This document shows positions 41,656 to 48,085 of a stretch of DNA of 64,000 nt, piece by piece. Position 1 is the stretch's first letter, and every line of letters begins with the position of its first letter. The translations under genes and the position numbers were made by a program. A model generated the notes under the pieces. It was not told the DNA's origin and ran no database searches. It saw only the letters and a list, made by a program, of their open reading frames with translations. Origin of the DNA: CAZLIC01 sp964559535 (GTDB lineage Bacteria; Pseudomonadota; Alphaproteobacteria; Rhodobacterales; Rhodobacteraceae); NCBI GenBank assembly GCA_964559535.1, contig CAZLIC010000005.1, positions 36,957-100,956 on the forward strand, written 5' to 3'.

Positions 41656-41796
41656 TCAGTATCCTCCGGCGAAGGGCACGCAGGCCCACAGGCCCAGCCA
41701 CAGCAGGGTGAACAGCCCCGCCAGCGTCAGACCCATGCCAAGGGCCGTGTCCTCGAACCGGGCCAGCGCGGCCTCAATGCGGCGCAGCCAGGTCAT
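41656..41796 (-). CDS. 46-aa single-pass membrane protein
   Basis: This short gene codes MTWLRRIEAALARFEDTALG followed by a hydrophobic helix (MGLTLAGLFTLLWLGLWACV) and PFAGGY. The start overlaps the preceding gene's stop as ATGA and its stop is 1 bp before the next ATG, so it fits the operon's coupling rule. Small membrane proteins in early phage operons often mediate superinfection exclusion; that is inference. Confidence 0.65.
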   Translation of the reverse strand: MTWLRRIEAALARFEDTALGMGLTLAGLFTLLWLGLWACVPFAGGY

Positions 41797-42095
41797 GGCG
41801 ACACCTGCTTGCCGGGATCGGCGATGCGAAAGCGTGTAGGGGGCGCCGAGTAAACTGACCCGCGTACGTCGACCGCCACGGCAACCGGCACCGCCGCATG
41901 CCCGGGGTCCAGCCGGTCGGCCAGCGCCCGCAGAAGGAACGCCGCATCATGCGGCCGCCGCACCCGGGCCACCGCCAGCGGCAGCACCTCGGCCACCACG
42001 AAGAAGGGCTGGTGCACAATCCAGTTCGCCATCTCGGCAAGGTCCAGCGCCACCTTGTCCGCGCCCGCGGGGTCCGGCCCGAAGGGATAGGACAT
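41793..42095 (-). CDS. Hypothetical phage protein
   Basis: The 100-aa protein (ADKVALDLAEMANWIVHQPF, LAVARVRRPHDAAFLLRALA DRLDPGHAAVP) has no recognised family. ATG at 42095 overlaps the HU stop as TGATG; a GTG 3 bp upstream is also possible. Confidence 0.58.
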   Translation of the reverse strand: MSYPFGPDPAGADKVALDLAEMANWIVHQPFFVVAEVLPLAVARVRRPHDAAFLLRALADRLDPGHAAVPVAVAVDVRGSVYSAPPTRFRIADPGKQVSP

Positions 42096-42373
42096 CACAC
42101 CCCCCCCTTCGGCGCCGCGGCCGCCTTGAAGACCAGCACCTGCTTCGCCTCGATCGCCACCGGCGCGTCGGAACCCGGGATGCGCCCCATGCGCGCGGGC
42201 TTGTGCTTGGACTTGAACGTGCCGAACCCGTGCAGGTACACGTCCGCGCCCTGGTGCGCCTGCACGGCGACCTGCGCCAGCAGGCAGTCCACCACCTCGG
42301 CAACCTTGCCCTTCGGCAGGTCCACGATCCGGGTAATGCCCTCGATCAGCTGCGGTTTCGTGATCTTGCTCAT
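42095..42373 (-). CDS. HU-family DNA-binding protein
   Basis: The 92-aa protein matches HU/IHF: KPQLIEGITRIVDLPKGKVA, VVDCLLAQVAVQAHQGADVY, LHGFGTFKSKHKPARMGRIP, GSDAPVAIEAKQVLVFKAA. The G-F-G-T-F block and the arm A-R-x-G-R-x-P are visible. In Mu, host HU and IHF shape transpososome and enhancer; this phage brings its own homologue. Two adjacent ATGs follow GGAGG; 42373 has the better spacing. Confidence 0.9.
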   Translation of the reverse strand: MSKITKPQLIEGITRIVDLPKGKVAEVVDCLLAQVAVQAHQGADVYLHGFGTFKSKHKPARMGRIPGSDAPVAIEAKQVLVFKAAAAPKGGV

Positions 42374-42392
42374 CATGTCCCTCCTCGGGGGC

Positions 42393-43209
42393 TCAGGGTG
42401 AAACGTAGGCGACCAGCGCCCGCCGCACGGCCGCGGTGGCATCGGTCATGACCAGCTGGCCGGACGGGCGCCGCGCGCTCTCGATGACCCGGAACAGGTC
42501 CAGCGCCGTCAGCGCCTTCACCAGGCCGCCGTGCGACGGATCGACCAGGGCGGCGACAGCCCCGATCAGCGGCCGCAGGATGTAGTCGGAATACAGTTGC
42601 ACCCGGCGCCCGCCGTCGGTCGCCCGCAGCGCCCCCAGCGCCGCCGTGACCGCCCAGCCCTTCCCGGCATCGACGAAGGACCGCACCAGCCCGATGCAGT
42701 ACACCTGCCCGCACTTCTTCTCGGACGACGACCGGTTGCCGGTCATCAGCGTACAGCCCGCCGCCGTCACGGCGGCATGCGATTCCACGGCCCAATCCGC
42801 GCCCTCGGCCAGCGCCGCCTTGAACAGGCCGTGCTGGCCCACCCGGATCGCGGCGCTGTTGATCTGCCCGAACGCCGCCGCCTGCGCGCCGCGCGGAATC
42901 GGCACGATCATCGCCGGAACGCTGTCGAACCCGCAGATCGCCGCCGCATGGCTGCGGTGCTGCCCGTCGATCAGCGCGAATGCCCCCCCCCCCCGGCAGC
43001 GGCGCCACCACCACAGGGGTAAAGCTCGCCCAGGTGAACCCGGCGGCGATCTTTCGGATCGCCCGCCAGTTGCCCCGCGCCAGTGGCCGCTGGTAGCTGT
43101 CGTCGATCCGCAGGTCGGCAATCTTCACCCAGGCCAACTGCGGCGCAGACTGCTCCGCGGGCACAACCGGCGCCTCGCCGGACACGTCGATCACGCGCAG
43201 GTCAGTCAT
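42393..43209 (-). pseudogene. ParB-like protein interrupted by a 12-base G tract (frameshift)
   Basis: The reading frame starts MTDLRVIDVSGEAPVVPAEQ, contains IADLRIDDSYQRPLARGNWR and FTWASFTPVVVAPLPGGG, then loses phase at a run of 12 C on the plus strand (42983..42994). The downstream frame resumes AFALIDGQHRSHAAAICGFD, VPAMIVPIPRGAQAAAFGQI, as in ParB/DUF-type phage nucleoid proteins. A tract of 11 would restore a ~272-aa protein. This is either phase variation by slippage or a homopolymer sequencing error. SD AAGGTGG precedes ATG 43209. Confidence 0.8.
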
Positions 43210-43244
43210 CACGCCACCTTCGATTTCGGGGATTGCGCCGGGCG
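43207..43244. repeat. 38-bp direct repeat, copy A
   Basis: It matches 43934..43971 at 36 of 38 positions. Each copy spans the end of a reading frame coding R-P-A-Q-x-P-K-S-K-V-A-stop, the ribosome site of the next gene and its start codon. In copy A only a 13-codon stub (MNRPAQSPKSKVA) remains in front. Confidence 0.85.
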
Positions 43245-43246
43245 GT

Positions 43247-43936
43247 TCATGACAGGCCGCCCTCGATCACGGCGAACTTGCGCCTGGCCTTGCGCGGGCG
43301 CCTGCCCTGGGGGCCGAAACACCCGTCCAGCCGCGCCCAGTACCGCTGCAGCCCGCTCACCGAGATGCGCGCGCCATACTCCTTCAGCGCCCGCGCGCAG
43401 GCCGCCTTCAGCGTCATCTGCCGGTGCGATGCCGTCAGGAAGGCGCGCAGCGGCAGGTTCTCCCACCACCAAGGGCGCTGCCCGCCGGTCCAGATCGGCA
43501 GGTGCGTCAGCCCCTCGGTCTGCCCGGCAATCTCGCGCAGCGCGCGCAGCTGCGCCGCCACATCCTCGACCTGCGCCCGCAGCGCGGCAAAGGGGTCCGC
43601 GGCGGCGGGCGGCGGCGGCAACTGCCCCCGGCGCCAGGCCGTGAACACCTCGACGATCAGCTTGCGCGCGGCCCGCGCCTTCGGGGTGCGCGCGAACATG
43701 CACACCAGCGTCGCCTGACCCTCGGTCAGTAGGAACGTCTTCGGCGGCTGGCCACGTCCGAATACTTTGCCGGTTCGGCAAAGTATTCCGCCGTGGTCGC
43801 CCAGTTCGTCCTCATGCTTGCGGATGATCCGGTGCAGGTCGTTGATGCGGGCATAGCCCAGCACCGCTTGCAGGTGCGAATCCGCGATCCGCGCCTCGCC
43901 GTCGATGACCGTCAGGTCCGTCGCCGCCAGCGCCAT
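43247..43936 (-). CDS. Phage regulatory/antirepressor-like protein
   Basis: The 229-aa protein starts with a KilA/Rha-like recognition module (GEARIADSHLQAVLGYARIN, DLHRIIRKHEDELGDHGGI, TFLLTEGQATLVCMFARTPK, AARKLIVEVFTAWRRGQL). A coiled segment and a C-terminal DNA-binding-like domain follow (LTASHRQMTLKAACARALKE). It is the second early gene and may antagonise the repressor. Start could be 43939 or 43936; both lie within the direct repeat. Confidence 0.72.
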   Translation of the reverse strand: MALAATDLTVIDGEARIADSHLQAVLGYARINDLHRIIRKHEDELGDHGGILCRTGKVFGRGQPPKTFLLTEGQATLVCMFARTPKARAARKLIVEVFTAWRRGQLPPPPAAADPFAALRAQVEDVAAQLRALREIAGQTEGLTHLPIWTGGQRPWWWENLPLRAFLTASHRQMTLKAACARALKEYGARISVSGLQRYWARLDGCFGPQGRRPRKARRKFAVIEGGLS

Positions 43937-43971
43937 CATGCCACCTTCGATTTCGGGGTTTGCGCCGGGCG
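43934..43971. repeat. 38-bp direct repeat, copy B
   Basis: This is the partner of 43207..43244 with two mismatches. It spans the C-terminus of the Ner-like gene (PRPAQTPKSKVA) and the start of the next. Its location suggests a past duplication or deletion between early genes using this gene junction. Confidence 0.85.
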
Positions 43972-44184
43972 CGGGATGTCAGACGGCCAGGCCAGGTCTT
44001 CTGGCCAGTTCGCGGCGAACCAGGCCGCTGTCTCGCTGAAGGTATCGATGTGGCAGCCGAGGCCATTCTTCAGTCGATGAAACAGCCTGTTATGCTGCCC
44101 AGCCCGCACCGCCACGATGTTGAGCGACCGGTCCACATGGGCGGCATATGCTTCTGCCAAACGGATGAGTTGCTTCCTGTCCAT
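43936..44184 (-). CDS. Ner-like early regulator (first early gene)
   Basis: The 82-aa helical protein (MDRKQLIRLAEAYAAHVDRS, LNIVAVRAGQHNRLFHRLKN, TFSETAAWFAANWPEDLAWP) is the first gene of the early operon, divergent from the repressor across 116 bp. Size and place match Mu Ner, which represses early transcription. Sequence similarity to Ner itself is not evident; the fold looks like a small XRE-like HTH found in Rhodobacterales phages. Confidence 0.65.
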   Translation of the reverse strand: MDRKQLIRLAEAYAAHVDRSLNIVAVRAGQHNRLFHRLKNGLGCHIDTFSETAAWFAANWPEDLAWPSDIPRPAQTPKSKVA

Positions 44185-44300
44185 GCCGCAACAATAGAAT
44201 TTTCAATCTTGCAGTTAATAGGAATTTCCATCATCGTGAACGCATTCCCTCACGCCGGTCCGCCTTGTGCGGCACGGCCTTTTCGATGTAATTTTCCATC
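44185..44300. promoter_or_regulatory. Early/repressor divergent control region with operator-like repeats
   Basis: This AT-rich patch separates the Ner-like gene and the repressor. Three related plus-strand repeats are visible: GAATTTTCAATC (44197), GGAATTTCCATCAT (44221) and GTAATTTTCCATCAT (44288, running into the repressor start codon). They are candidate repressor or Ner operators. A plus-strand pair TTGTGC and TGTAAT, 16 bp apart, would start transcription close to the repressor's ATG, giving a leaderless mRNA. Binding and start sites are inferred. Confidence 0.55.
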
Positions 44301-44966
44301 ATGTATGGCGCTGACTTCCTTTTGAGCCTGATCGAGCCTCGCCTTGCGGAGCTTGGCATGTCGCAGGCGGACCTCGGCGAGGCCGCGTTTGGCGTTCGCA
44401 GGAACTCGGCAGTCCAGGATTTGAAGAAGGGCAGTATTCCGTCCATCGACAGGCTGGAACAGATCGCACGCGTCCTTGGCTTCGAGTGCTACTTCGGACC
44501 GCCCCGCCAGCCCGTTGTGACCCATCTGCAAGGCCAGCTGCGCGAAGTCGCAGGGGGCGGTTCGCCCGTCCTGGCGCCACCTACCGGATACGTCACCTTC
44601 GTCTGGCACCGTGACTGCGATCCCGGCAACGGCATCCCGCCGCTGGCCGTGTCGCAGGCCTTCGCCACACGGCATGGGCTGGACGCCGACAACCACCTGA
44701 CCATCGCCATCGGTCCCCGCCCCGACCGCCCGCAGGACCCCCACGCCTTCGCCGTGGTCGACCCCGAGGCACCGCACGAAGGCGGCCCCGCCCCCTGGGC
44801 CTTTCGCGCCACACGCGATGGCCCGGTCGAGATCGCCCCGGTGCGGTTCCTGGACAGGCGCACCTTCGCTCTGCCCACACCCGCGATGCCGGACCTGCGC
44901 GACATCACCCTTTACCCTGCCACCCTCCTCGGCCGCGTGCTATGGTCCGGCTCGAAACCCCCTTGA
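44301..44966 (+). CDS. Prophage repressor (XRE HTH, c-like)
   Basis: The protein is 221 aa and one of only two plus-strand genes in the prophage. The N-terminal ~70 residues are an XRE-type HTH (LAELGMSQADLGEAAFGVRR, SIPSIDRLEQIARVLGFECY). The C-terminal part (TGYVTFVWHRDCDPGNGIPP, WAFRATRDGPVEIAPVRFLD) resembles an S24-like dimerisation fold but no Ser-Lys self-cleavage pair is clear, so SOS autocleavage is uncertain. It should maintain lysogeny by silencing the early promoter opposite. No Shine-Dalgarno before the ATG. Confidence 0.82.
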   Translation: MYGADFLLSLIEPRLAELGMSQADLGEAAFGVRRNSAVQDLKKGSIPSIDRLEQIARVLGFECYFGPPRQPVVTHLQGQLREVAGGGSPVLAPPTGYVTFVWHRDCDPGNGIPPLAVSQAFATRHGLDADNHLTIAIGPRPDRPQDPHAFAVVDPEAPHEGGPAPWAFRATRDGPVEIAPVRFLDRRTFALPTPAMPDLRDITLYPATLLGRVLWSGSKPP

Positions 44967-44999
44967 AACGCCCTTCAAACCCCATTTTCAGAGGTTCCT

Positions 45000-45449
45000 A
45001 TGAAACCAGCCATCGCATTTGCCACACTCGCCTTGATCTTCACGAACTTTGCGCCAGCCCAGGCCGACGAAGCGGCCCTCTATCTGACAGAATGCCAGCG
45101 CCTCTCCGAGACTAAGGATGAGGATGGCCTCCGCCGCCTCGTTGAAACCTTCATTCTTATTCGCGAGGTCCCGCGGCAGACAGAGATACAGGGATGCCTG
45201 TCGACGGCATTCGGCGTCCCGTGGCGCTACTCCGAGGCCGAGCAGATGTTCCGGCCCGCGGCTACTTTCGCGGCTGCTGACGCCGAAAGGCAGATTGCCG
45301 AGGCCGAGGAACTTCAGGCCAGTCGGCGCTACGACGCCATGAAGGCCACCACCGACGCCTGCGCCATTCTCTACCGGCGTGATGATGTCGAGGCCCTCAC
45401 CAACCCCGTCTGCAGCCCGATCTTCCTCGCCAGCGGCCTGCCCGACTGA
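45000..45449 (+). CDS. Secreted hypothetical protein (probable lysogenic moron)
   Basis: The 149-aa protein has a clear signal peptide (MKPAIAFATLALIFTNFAPA QADEA). The mature part is helical with four cysteines (LTECQRLSETKDEDG, IQGCLSTAFG, TTDACAILYRR, NPVCSPIFL), probably two disulfides. It lies 33 bp behind the repressor on the same strand, so it should be expressed in the lysogen, and has SD AGAGG. Typical lysogenic-conversion position; function unknown. Confidence 0.75.
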   Translation: MKPAIAFATLALIFTNFAPAQADEAALYLTECQRLSETKDEDGLRRLVETFILIREVPRQTEIQGCLSTAFGVPWRYSEAEQMFRPAATFAAADAERQIAEAEELQASRRYDAMKATTDACAILYRRDDVEALTNPVCSPIFLASGLPD

Positions 45450-45480
45450 CCCTGCAACGGACATCACGGGCCGAAAATCA

Positions 45481-45600
45481 CTTCCGAGTTCGGACCCCTT
45501 GGAACTGCATGGCTGGCAGCCGTGGTTTGCTTTAATAACAATACTTTGCAGCGAACTCGGAAGGACCGCACCGAACTTGGAAGCGCTCTTCCGAGTTCCC
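45481..45600. repeat. Four-copy CTTCC(G/A)AGTTC repeat cluster
   Basis: Copies lie at 45481..45493 (+), 45551..45564 (-), 45571..45584 (-) and 45588..45600 (+). The second and third are spaced 20 bp; the third and fourth form an inverted pair. The cluster is 285-405 bp from the left phage end, with no gene around. It could be the transposition enhancer (internal activation sequence), further transposase sites or operators. Confidence 0.75.
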
Positions 45601-45815
45601 GCCACCAGAGATTGCACAACGCCGTCCGCTACCGCGCCGAAAACCACCGGAAAATCCTTTTTCTAAGGGCACTTGACCCGTCGCTCGCGAAACCGGCGAA
45701 CTTTGCACGCCGGCGCCTCCAATAGCCCGCTTCCCCCCAGTTTCGCCATTCCGTGCCGACACACCACCCCGGCCCACCCCACCACCGCCGCACCCCCTAA
45801 CCCCTTGTCTTCGCG

Positions 45816-45848
45816 CCCTTACCCACCCATTCCCACCGCTTCCCACCC
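45816..45848 (-). repeat. G-quadruplex-prone tract at left phage end
   Basis: On the minus strand there are six runs of GGG separated by 1-7 bases within 33 bp. This satisfies the usual G4 pattern with short loops. It lies in a ~140-bp tract almost free of G on the plus strand (45720..45860), just inside the left terminus. Confidence 0.7.
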
Positions 45849-45861
45849 TCCGCCGCCCCAC

Positions 45862-45885
45862 TGCAGGATCTGCTGTCAACACTCA
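45862..45885 (-). repeat. Left-end terminal transposase site L1 (proposed)
   Basis: Read inward on the minus strand, the end starts TGAGTGTTGACAGCAGATCC and continues CTGCAG. The stretch TTGACAGCAGA-x-x-CTGCAG matches the R2 site at the right end (17 of 19). The CAGATCCTGCA core starts at position 14 from the end. Confidence 0.65.
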
Positions 45886-45890
45886 GTCTG
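45886..45890. repeat. Target-site duplication, left prophage end (GTCTG)
   Basis: This is the second copy of the 5-bp repeat, directly after the terminal CA and ~35 bp before the fabI terminator hairpin. Confidence 0.65.
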
Positions 45891-45923
45891 CCTGATCGGC
45901 ATGCATCGCCCGCTGCCCTTTCA

Positions 45924-45944
45924 CAAAAAGGACAGCCTGCTGTC
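45924..45944 (-). terminator. Intrinsic terminator downstream of fabI
   Basis: On the minus strand GACAG-CAGG-CTGTC is followed by CTTTTT. The 5-bp stem is short but the U-run is good. It ends the fabB-fabI transcript and is host DNA outside the prophage. Confidence 0.6.
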
Positions 45945-46037
45945 ACGGAAGTTGGAAATTGGCCGAGAAGGCGCGTCTCGGGCAGGTTCCGGATCCCGAG
46001 CCGGGGAATCAGCCGGTCTGCTTTCTGCCTTGTGCGG

Positions 46038-46826
46038 CTAGAGGTTTTCCGCCTGCGGCATGCCCAGCACGTGGTAGCCGCCGTCAACCAGGATCACCTC
46101 GCCGGTCGTGCAGGCGCCCCAGTCCGACGCCAGCCAGACGGCGGTTCCACCGATGGCCTCGAGTGTGGCGTTGGCGCGCAGGGGGGCGTTGGCCTCGGTG
46201 TGGCGGAAGGTGGCGCGGGCGCCGCCGATGGCCGCCCCGGCCAAAGTCTTCATCGGCCCCGGCGAGATGGCGTTGACGCGGATCTGCTGCGGGCCGAGGT
46301 CGTTGGCGAGGTAGAGGACCGAGGATTCCAGCGCCGCCTTGGCCACGCCCATGACGTTGTAGTTGGGCGTCACCCGGTTCGAGCCCTGGAAGGTCAGCGT
46401 CAGGCAGGTGCCACCCTGCGGCATCAGGTCGGCCGCGCGGCGGCAGACGTCGATGAAGCTGAAGCAGGAGATCGACAGCGAGTTCTTGAAGTTCGCGCGG
46501 GTGGTGTTGATGAACCTGCCCGTCAGCTCGTTCTTGTCGGAGAAGGCGATGGCGTGGACCACGAAGTCCATCGTGCCCCAGCGGTTCTTCAGCGCGGCAA
46601 AGCAGGCATCGAGGCTTTCGTCGTTCGTCACGTCGGCATCGACAAGGAAGTCCGAGCCGACCGAGGCCGCCAGCGGTTCGACGCGCTTGCCGAAGGCCTC
46701 ACCCTGATAGCTGAAGGCCAGTTGCGCGCCCTGGTCGGCCATGGCTTTCGCAATGCCCCAGGCGATGGAACGCTCATTCGCGACGCCCATGATCAGGCCG
46801 CGCTTGCCTTGCAGAAGTCCGGCCAT
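46038..46826 (-). CDS. fabI: Enoyl-[acyl-carrier-protein] reductase (NADH)
   Basis: The 262-aa short-chain dehydrogenase-like reductase carries out the last step of each fatty acid elongation round. Family features are GLIMGVANERSIAWGIAKAM (NADH binding), FSYQGE, DVTNDESLDACF, FVVHAIAFSDKNELTGRF, the Y-x6-K catalytic pair in YNVMGVAKAAL, and ISPGPMKTLA. ATG at 46826 (MAGLLQGKR) is preferred; GTG at 46832 is also in frame. It lies 8 bp after fabB in the same operon. The prophage has inserted just beyond its terminator. Confidence 0.96.
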   Translation of the reverse strand: MAGLLQGKRGLIMGVANERSIAWGIAKAMADQGAQLAFSYQGEAFGKRVEPLAASVGSDFLVDADVTNDESLDACFAALKNRWGTMDFVVHAIAFSDKNELTGRFINTTRANFKNSLSISCFSFIDVCRRAADLMPQGGTCLTLTFQGSNRVTPNYNVMGVAKAALESSVLYLANDLGPQQIRVNAISPGPMKTLAGAAIGGARATFRHTEANAPLRANATLEAIGGTAVWLASDWGACTTGEVILVDGGYHVLGMPQAENL

Positions 46827-46834
46827 GGGCACCC

Positions 46835-48061
46835 CTAGGCGTGAAATTTCGACATGGCCAGAATGGCGTTGGTGCCACCGAAGCCGAACGAGTTGGACAG
46901 GATCGTGTCATGATCGACGTTGTCGCGCCGGGTTGTCACGATCTCGTCCGGCGACAGCGCCGGGTCCAGCGTGGTGACGTTCGCCGAGGCGGTGATGTAG
47001 CTGCCCTGCATCATCAGCAGCGAGTAGATCGCCTCTTGTACGCCGGTGGCGCCCAGCGAGTGGCCGGTGAGCGACTTGGTGGACGAGACGGGGGGCGTGG
47101 TGCCGCGGCCGAACACGGCACGGATCGCCTCGATCTCGCCCACGTCGCCCACGGGTGTCGAGGTGCCGTGGGTGTTGATGTAGGTGACCTTGCGGTTGCC
47201 GGTGGTGGCCAGCGCCAGCCGCATGGCCCTTTCGCGGCCCGAGCCGCCGGGGGCGACCATGTCGTACCCGTCGGAGGTGGCGCCGTAGCCAGTGACCTCG
47301 GCATAGATCTTCGCGCCGCGGGCGCGGGCGTGTTCCAGTTCCTCCAGAACCACCACGCCGCCGCCGCCGGCAATGACAAAGCCGTCGCGCGTGGCGTCAT
47401 AGGCGCGGCTGGCCGTTTCGGGGGTGTCGTTGTACTTGGACGACATCGCGCCCATCGCGTCGAACAGGCAGGACAGCGTCCAGTCCAGTTCCTCGCCCCC
47501 GCCTGCAAACACGATGTCCTGCTTGCCCCACTGGATCAGTTCGGTGCCGTTGCCGATGCAATGCGCCGAGGTCGAGCAGGCGGAGGTGATCGAGTAGTTC
47601 ACGCCCTGGATCTTGAACGGCGTGGCCAAGCAGGCCGAATTGGTGGAGGACATGCCCTTGGTCACGCCGAAGGGGCCGATGCGTTTGGGGCTGCCGGTTT
47701 CGCGGACCACGTTGTGGGCCTTGAAGAACGACTTGGTCGAAGGCCCGCCCGAGCCCATGATCAGGCCGGTGCGTTCGTGGCTGATCTCGCCGGGCTCCAG
47801 CCCGCTGTCCGCGACTGCCTGCTTCATGGCGATGAAGTTGTAGGCCGCGCCATCGCCCATGAAGCGCAGGTCGCGCTTGTCGATGTGCTCTTCGACCGCG
47901 ATCTTCGGCGCGCCGTGAACCTGGCAGCGAAAGCCGCGCTCGGCATACTCGGGCGAGAAGACCACGCCCGACTTGCCCGCACGCAAAGAAGCGTCCACCT
48001 CGGCGGCGTTGTTGCCGATGGACGAGACGATACCGATCCCGGTGATGACGACGCGACGCAT
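46835..48061 (-). CDS. fabB: 3-oxoacyl-[acyl-carrier-protein] synthase I
   Basis: The 408-aa condensing enzyme extends acyl-ACP with malonyl-ACP, including the unsaturated branch with FabA. The catalytic Cys is in ITSACSTSAHC (near residue 161), and the His pair in INTHGTSTPVGD and STKSLTGHSLGA. ATG at 48061 (MRRVVITGIG) is the family start, with an AGAGGGG upstream. It lies 24 bp behind fabA. Confidence 0.97.
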   Translation of the reverse strand: MRRVVITGIGIVSSIGNNAAEVDASLRAGKSGVVFSPEYAERGFRCQVHGAPKIAVEEHIDKRDLRFMGDGAAYNFIAMKQAVADSGLEPGEISHERTGLIMGSGGPSTKSFFKAHNVVRETGSPKRIGPFGVTKGMSSTNSACLATPFKIQGVNYSITSACSTSAHCIGNGTELIQWGKQDIVFAGGGEELDWTLSCLFDAMGAMSSKYNDTPETASRAYDATRDGFVIAGGGGVVVLEELEHARARGAKIYAEVTGYGATSDGYDMVAPGGSGRERAMRLALATTGNRKVTYINTHGTSTPVGDVGEIEAIRAVFGRGTTPPVSSTKSLTGHSLGATGVQEAIYSLLMMQGSYITASANVTTLDPALSPDEIVTTRRDNVDHDTILSNSFGFGGTNAILAMSKFHA

Positions 48062-48085
48062 TCTGAACCCCTCTTTCAACGGCGG

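Larger units (their letters stand above)
489..45885. mobile_element. Mu-like transposable siphophage prophage, apparently complete
   Basis: The element is bounded by 5'-TG (489) and CA-3' (45884..45885), with the 5-bp direct repeat GTCTG outside both ends, as expected from Mu-type replicative transposition. It encodes a repressor, MuA, MuB, GemA, Mor/C, gp25-gp29-like packaging proteins, MuF, gpG, protease, gpT-like capsid and a non-contractile tail. No essential module is obviously missing. The exact ends are inferred from TG/CA, the target duplication and related inward-facing repeats. The two cores differ by 2 bp in distance from their ends, so the boundary could be off by a few bases. Confidence 0.85.
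45450..45885. other. Non-coding left end of prophage
   Basis: These 436 bp contain no gene. They hold the four-copy repeat (45481..45600), a transposase-site-like core CAGAGATTGCA at 45605..45615 preceded by CGCCAC as at the right end, a short AT-rich stretch with GAAAATCC, and from 45725 a strongly C-rich tract. Confidence 0.7.

Noticed and set aside
45673..45885. Plus-strand frame rich in Pro/His/Ser across the left phage end
   Set aside because: It is simply the translation of the C-rich tract and crosses the proposed phage terminus.
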